Shown here piece after piece: positions 60,713 through 64,000 of a stretch of DNA of 64,000 bases; the first letter of the stretch is position 1, and each line of letters opens with the position of its first letter. A program made the translations under genes and the position numbers. The notes beneath the pieces were generated by a model. It was not told the DNA's origin, ran no database searches, and saw only the letters and a list, made by a program, of their open reading frames with translations. Origin of the DNA: Zantedeschia hybrid cultivar (Eukaryota; Streptophyta; Magnoliopsida; Alismatales; Araceae); contig JARZZO010000003.1 in the NCBI GenBank assembly GCA_030544215.1, positions 17,927,879 to 17,991,878 on the forward strand. The letters run 5' to 3'.

Positions 60713-63700
60713 AAGGGAGGGGCGTCGGCCTTGTTGGGGGGGGGGGGAGAGAGAGAGAGATACCAAACTCACCGGACGGCACCGACGACGATGAAGACAG
60801 TGTTGGCAACGATCGGTGTCAGCAGTGGCAGCGGCAGCCAGGAATCACGACAATTGTTGAGGGGGATGAAACCCTAGTAGACCATGGCCGGGAGGGAGGG
60901 AATGGGGCACAACAGGGGTCGGGCGAAACAGGCTGGGGGGAGGGGGAACTTATCGTATAGGGTCTTTAATGGGCCAGGCCGAAGCGGGTTCAAGCGCCCT
61001 GGGCGGGCCGCTTGGGCTGCTTAAGCAGGTGCCTGGTCCGCCTTTCATGGGGCCATGATAGGCGGCCCAGTGCCTCGCCCCTCTACCTGCTTATGTTGTA
61101 CGTTTGTACGTTTATGTTGTGTTTGTTTAGCACTTCGTTAATAAATTTTCATTATGGTGGGTTTAATTAGTAGAAATTCTATGAATTTGTTGATTACATC
61201 TTTGATTGCTTAATTTTATATCAATTAGGTTGATTTGAAATTATTTGGTTATATTTGAGTGAATGAATGTCAATTTGTATGATTTTAGTTGTGTTTTTGG
61301 CATTTTATATAAATATGTGAATTATTTATATATACTTTTAAAAAATATCAGTTGAGGCGACCCCCCTGGTCGCCTTGATCGCCTCATGCCTCTAACTACA
61401 TAGGAATTCAATGTGAGAAATGGGGACCTTTTAGTCCTTTCTGTTGTAAAATGGAAAGATGTTGCACGGTGAACCATCAAGCCATGCAACCCAACAGGAT
61501 TGTAATCTAATCAGCAAAGGGTCATGTAGGTCAAAAAACATGCGAAAATTCCCCATACATGCACTTTTGGAATTCTCAATTAAGGAAATAGAGCTAACAA
61601 AAAGAGCCAACCATGAGGCTAGCACAGGGATTCCAGTTCACACCTGAAAGTGTTGCGTTCAAAACCATTCAGGGATACCAAACTCCACATGCCACCAGAG
61701 GTTCACATGGTTTGCCATGGACTTCATCTTGCTCTGCCCTAGTGGATATTTAGGGGGATCTAAAAGCTTGCGGTCATGCAGCCGAGCCCCATTGGTATAA
61801 CCCTCTTGGGATGGAGAAGCCTGAGTGTCTCCAAGCAACGTGCAGGGGAAGTTTCCCCTCTCATTTAAACACTCTAAAAAAGGAGTTAAACTTGAGACTG
61901 AGGAGCTAAGAATTAATATCATCTCATGGTTCATTCGATTCCAACTTCCTCAAAAGTCGAAACCCAGTACATGCTATCCAAAAAAAATCATCATCTGGTG
62001 TCAAGGAATTAACATTGTTGGATTGACTTCAAAAGGACATAAAATTTGCTTGGGTTTAAGACTCGTTCAAGGGTTTCCATGGGATTTGTGGTTACGGAGA
62101 CATCATGATTCAGTGTGTATTTCTACTGAGAAGTTTGGATGGGAGCCTTTGATACAAAGGATTCAATGAAAATTATCAGTGTGCAAAGCAGTGAATCTGT
62201 CATTGGGTGGAATAATTACATTGCTGAAGTCAGTTCTGTCCAAGGATTGCAGAATCAGAGCAGCTCTTTGGATTGACTGGGCTTGATATGATCCAGATCA
62301 GAATCAAAATCGGCTGAAGGTCAGCCAATTTTGAACTAATTCTAGTCAATTCAGGTTGATCCCTATTTTTCCCTCCTTTTTAAAATGGGAGGAGGGATCA
62401 GATTTTTCCCTTTGAAACTGGAACAGCAATGGTTGTTCCCAATCCAAATCAGCTGAATCAGATCAGAATCAGCTGATCTTGTAAACATGGTTCTGTCCAC
62501 TATGCATTTACACTTTTTATCAATTTTTCAAAAATTACCTGAAACTGTTAGATGGAAGATAGATAAGATTCAAATAAGATTTATATGGTTGCTCATGAGA
62601 AAGCAACAAAAGAATTCCCTTGGTCAAATGGGAAAAAGTTTGTAGGCCATGCAAGAATGGGGGTCCGCATGTGAAGAATCTAGATCTGAAGAACAAAGCT
62701 CTGTTACGAGGATGGTTCTGGAATTTGCTGTCAAAGGATTTACATTTGTGAAAAAAAAAGGTTATCCAGCATAAACATTACAAGGGTGTCAATGAATTTT
62801 ATTTACAGATGGACTATCAAAGTTTAACTAGTTCTATTTAGAGAGGAATTTTATCAGCCAGTCACTGGGTTGAAGAAGGTGTTGATAGTCAAATCGCCAA
62901 TAGGGAGAACTCTCTGTTCTTGTATGGCAAGTGGATGGCTAATTTACAGATAAGGACTAATTCCCTGGGGTTTTGTATATTGATAGATTGTTATATTGAG
63001 CAATGTAATGTTGTGCGGTGAAACATTCAACTTTGGAGAGCTCAAGGAGGGGGGAAAGCATGAGCAGTTTCATTTCTAACTTCTCTCAAGAGCTTCAGAT
63101 CTATATCAATCAAACATGTCGTACTGCATGGGCAAAAACTAATGGTATGTTTACTCAGAAATCACTTTATCAACTTATGGAAGTGCAGCTACCATTCTAT
63201 TATAAGTTCAGATATGTTTGGAAGGTGAAGAGTCCTTTAAAGTTAGAGCTCTTATGTGGCCGGTCTTTGAAGAAATGATTATCAAAAAAATGTATCGAAG
63301 GGAGTCGAACTCTGATGCTGACACAGTGTGTATATTTTGTGGCTGTATAATTAAGACATTGAACACCTTATGATCTACTGTACTACTAGCCAAGAGGATA
63401 GGAGGATGTAGGGAACCCCACAGGCTTTCAATTTTCATCTCATTCTATTGACTAGATGGGAGAATGTTTCTAGAAATGGTTTATCAGCAAGGGAGATGCA
63501 ACAAAAGAAAGCTTTTAGGGATGATTCGCATGCTATAAGCTGGAGTGTATGGAAGGGACACGATGACACCATATTCCGGAGAAGTAAACCATACATCAAA
63601 CATGCTTGTTTCCAAGCTATGTCTTGACTCTATAATTGGAGTGCATGTGTCCATTTTTTCTGTTTTTGATTGGGGGAAGGAGGCCAATAATAATTACTTC

Positions 63701-64000
63701 CAATTGGTGTAGTTTTTTTCTTTGTCTCATGGGAAAGATGAACCTCTCCTCTTCCCTTTAGTTCTGCTACGTCTATTTATTTGCAATAAAATTGGTGGTA
63801 CAGTCCACACCTTATTTTGAAAAACAAGTGTATATTTCTACCAAAATTTGTTGAGTCCCTTTTTGCCCTTTTGTGGTTGAATGTAGGTTCAAAGGACAAA
63901 AAAACATCAAACATCATTATCCATATATTTGTTGAGTGTATTGTTGATTCAATCTATGTTTTGCTAACTATTTTTTAGGAAGTTGTGTGGGGCATGATTT
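60151..64000 (+). repeat. Near-identical direct repeat, copy B (runs off the window)
   Basis: Copy of 27762-31608. It begins abruptly at GTGTGTGGAG inside a GA-rich tract: the preceding bases (CTAGCTAGCTGCAAGG) do not match copy A. It therefore contains only the right half of the hAT-like element (60151-61403), with its right terminus but no left terminus. Confidence 0.95.
62032..63822 (+). mobile_element. Decayed L1-type LINE in copy B
   Basis: Same broken reverse-transcriptase and zf-RVT motifs as 29640-31430, including the 248-bp insertion at 62242-62489 with its GTTCTGTCC flanks. It was duplicated with the block and did not insert independently. Confidence 0.75.

Noticed and set aside
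1..64000. Endogenous viral sequence (pararetrovirus or other)
   Set aside because: The only reverse-transcriptase motifs found are of the L1-type LINE class; no viral coat, movement or RNase H-linked polyprotein motif was seen.

Overview
The window is nuclear DNA of a flowering plant, most likely a non-grass monocot. The evidence is GT-AG spliced genes, one gene whose GC content drops steeply from 5' to 3' exons, a 15.9-kb TE-filled intron, many CT/TA microsatellites, and abundant MITEs, LINEs and a solo LTR. I cannot name the species. Palms and gingers/bananas have comparable gene architecture, but that is inference.

Layout. 1-2.3 kb: an inverted, broken fragment of a cellulose-synthase-like E (CslE) gene, split by a solo LTR with a perfect 5-bp target duplication. 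4.8-14.4 kb: an intact eight-exon CslE gene on the + strand (733 aa by my splicing), whose intron 2 holds several MITEs. 14.4-24 kb: gene-free AT-rich DNA with a duplicated 1.4-1.9-kb block, a long-TIR MITE, an ATCGAT-rich patch and a hAT-like element. 24.4-42.5 kb: a p24-beta2-type cargo receptor gene (209 aa). Its second intron carries a 2.7-kb hAT-like foldback element and two decayed L1-type LINEs, each interrupted by later DNA insertions. 42.5-50.4 kb: gene-poor DNA with an AT-rich modular repeat, then two duplicated blocks that each carry a tRNA-Glu-like sequence and flank a Ser/Ala-rich minus-strand ORF with a TATA-like box. 51.1-56.1 kb: a guanylate kinase pseudogene. 56.3-57.4 kb: the large exon of an F-box/DUF295 gene on the minus strand. 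60.15 kb to the end: a nearly perfect second copy of 27.76-31.61 kb, running off the window.

The functional genes have no obvious joint pathway. CslE is a Golgi/ER-type polysaccharide glycosyltransferase, p24 acts in COPI/COPII vesicle traffic, and the F-box protein would act in ubiquitin ligase complexes. I found no convincing new molecular system. The most unusual observations are the near-identical 3.85-kb direct repeat (recent duplication or assembly artefact), the nested insertions that can be removed to restore LINE reading frames, and the recently decayed guanylate kinase locus.
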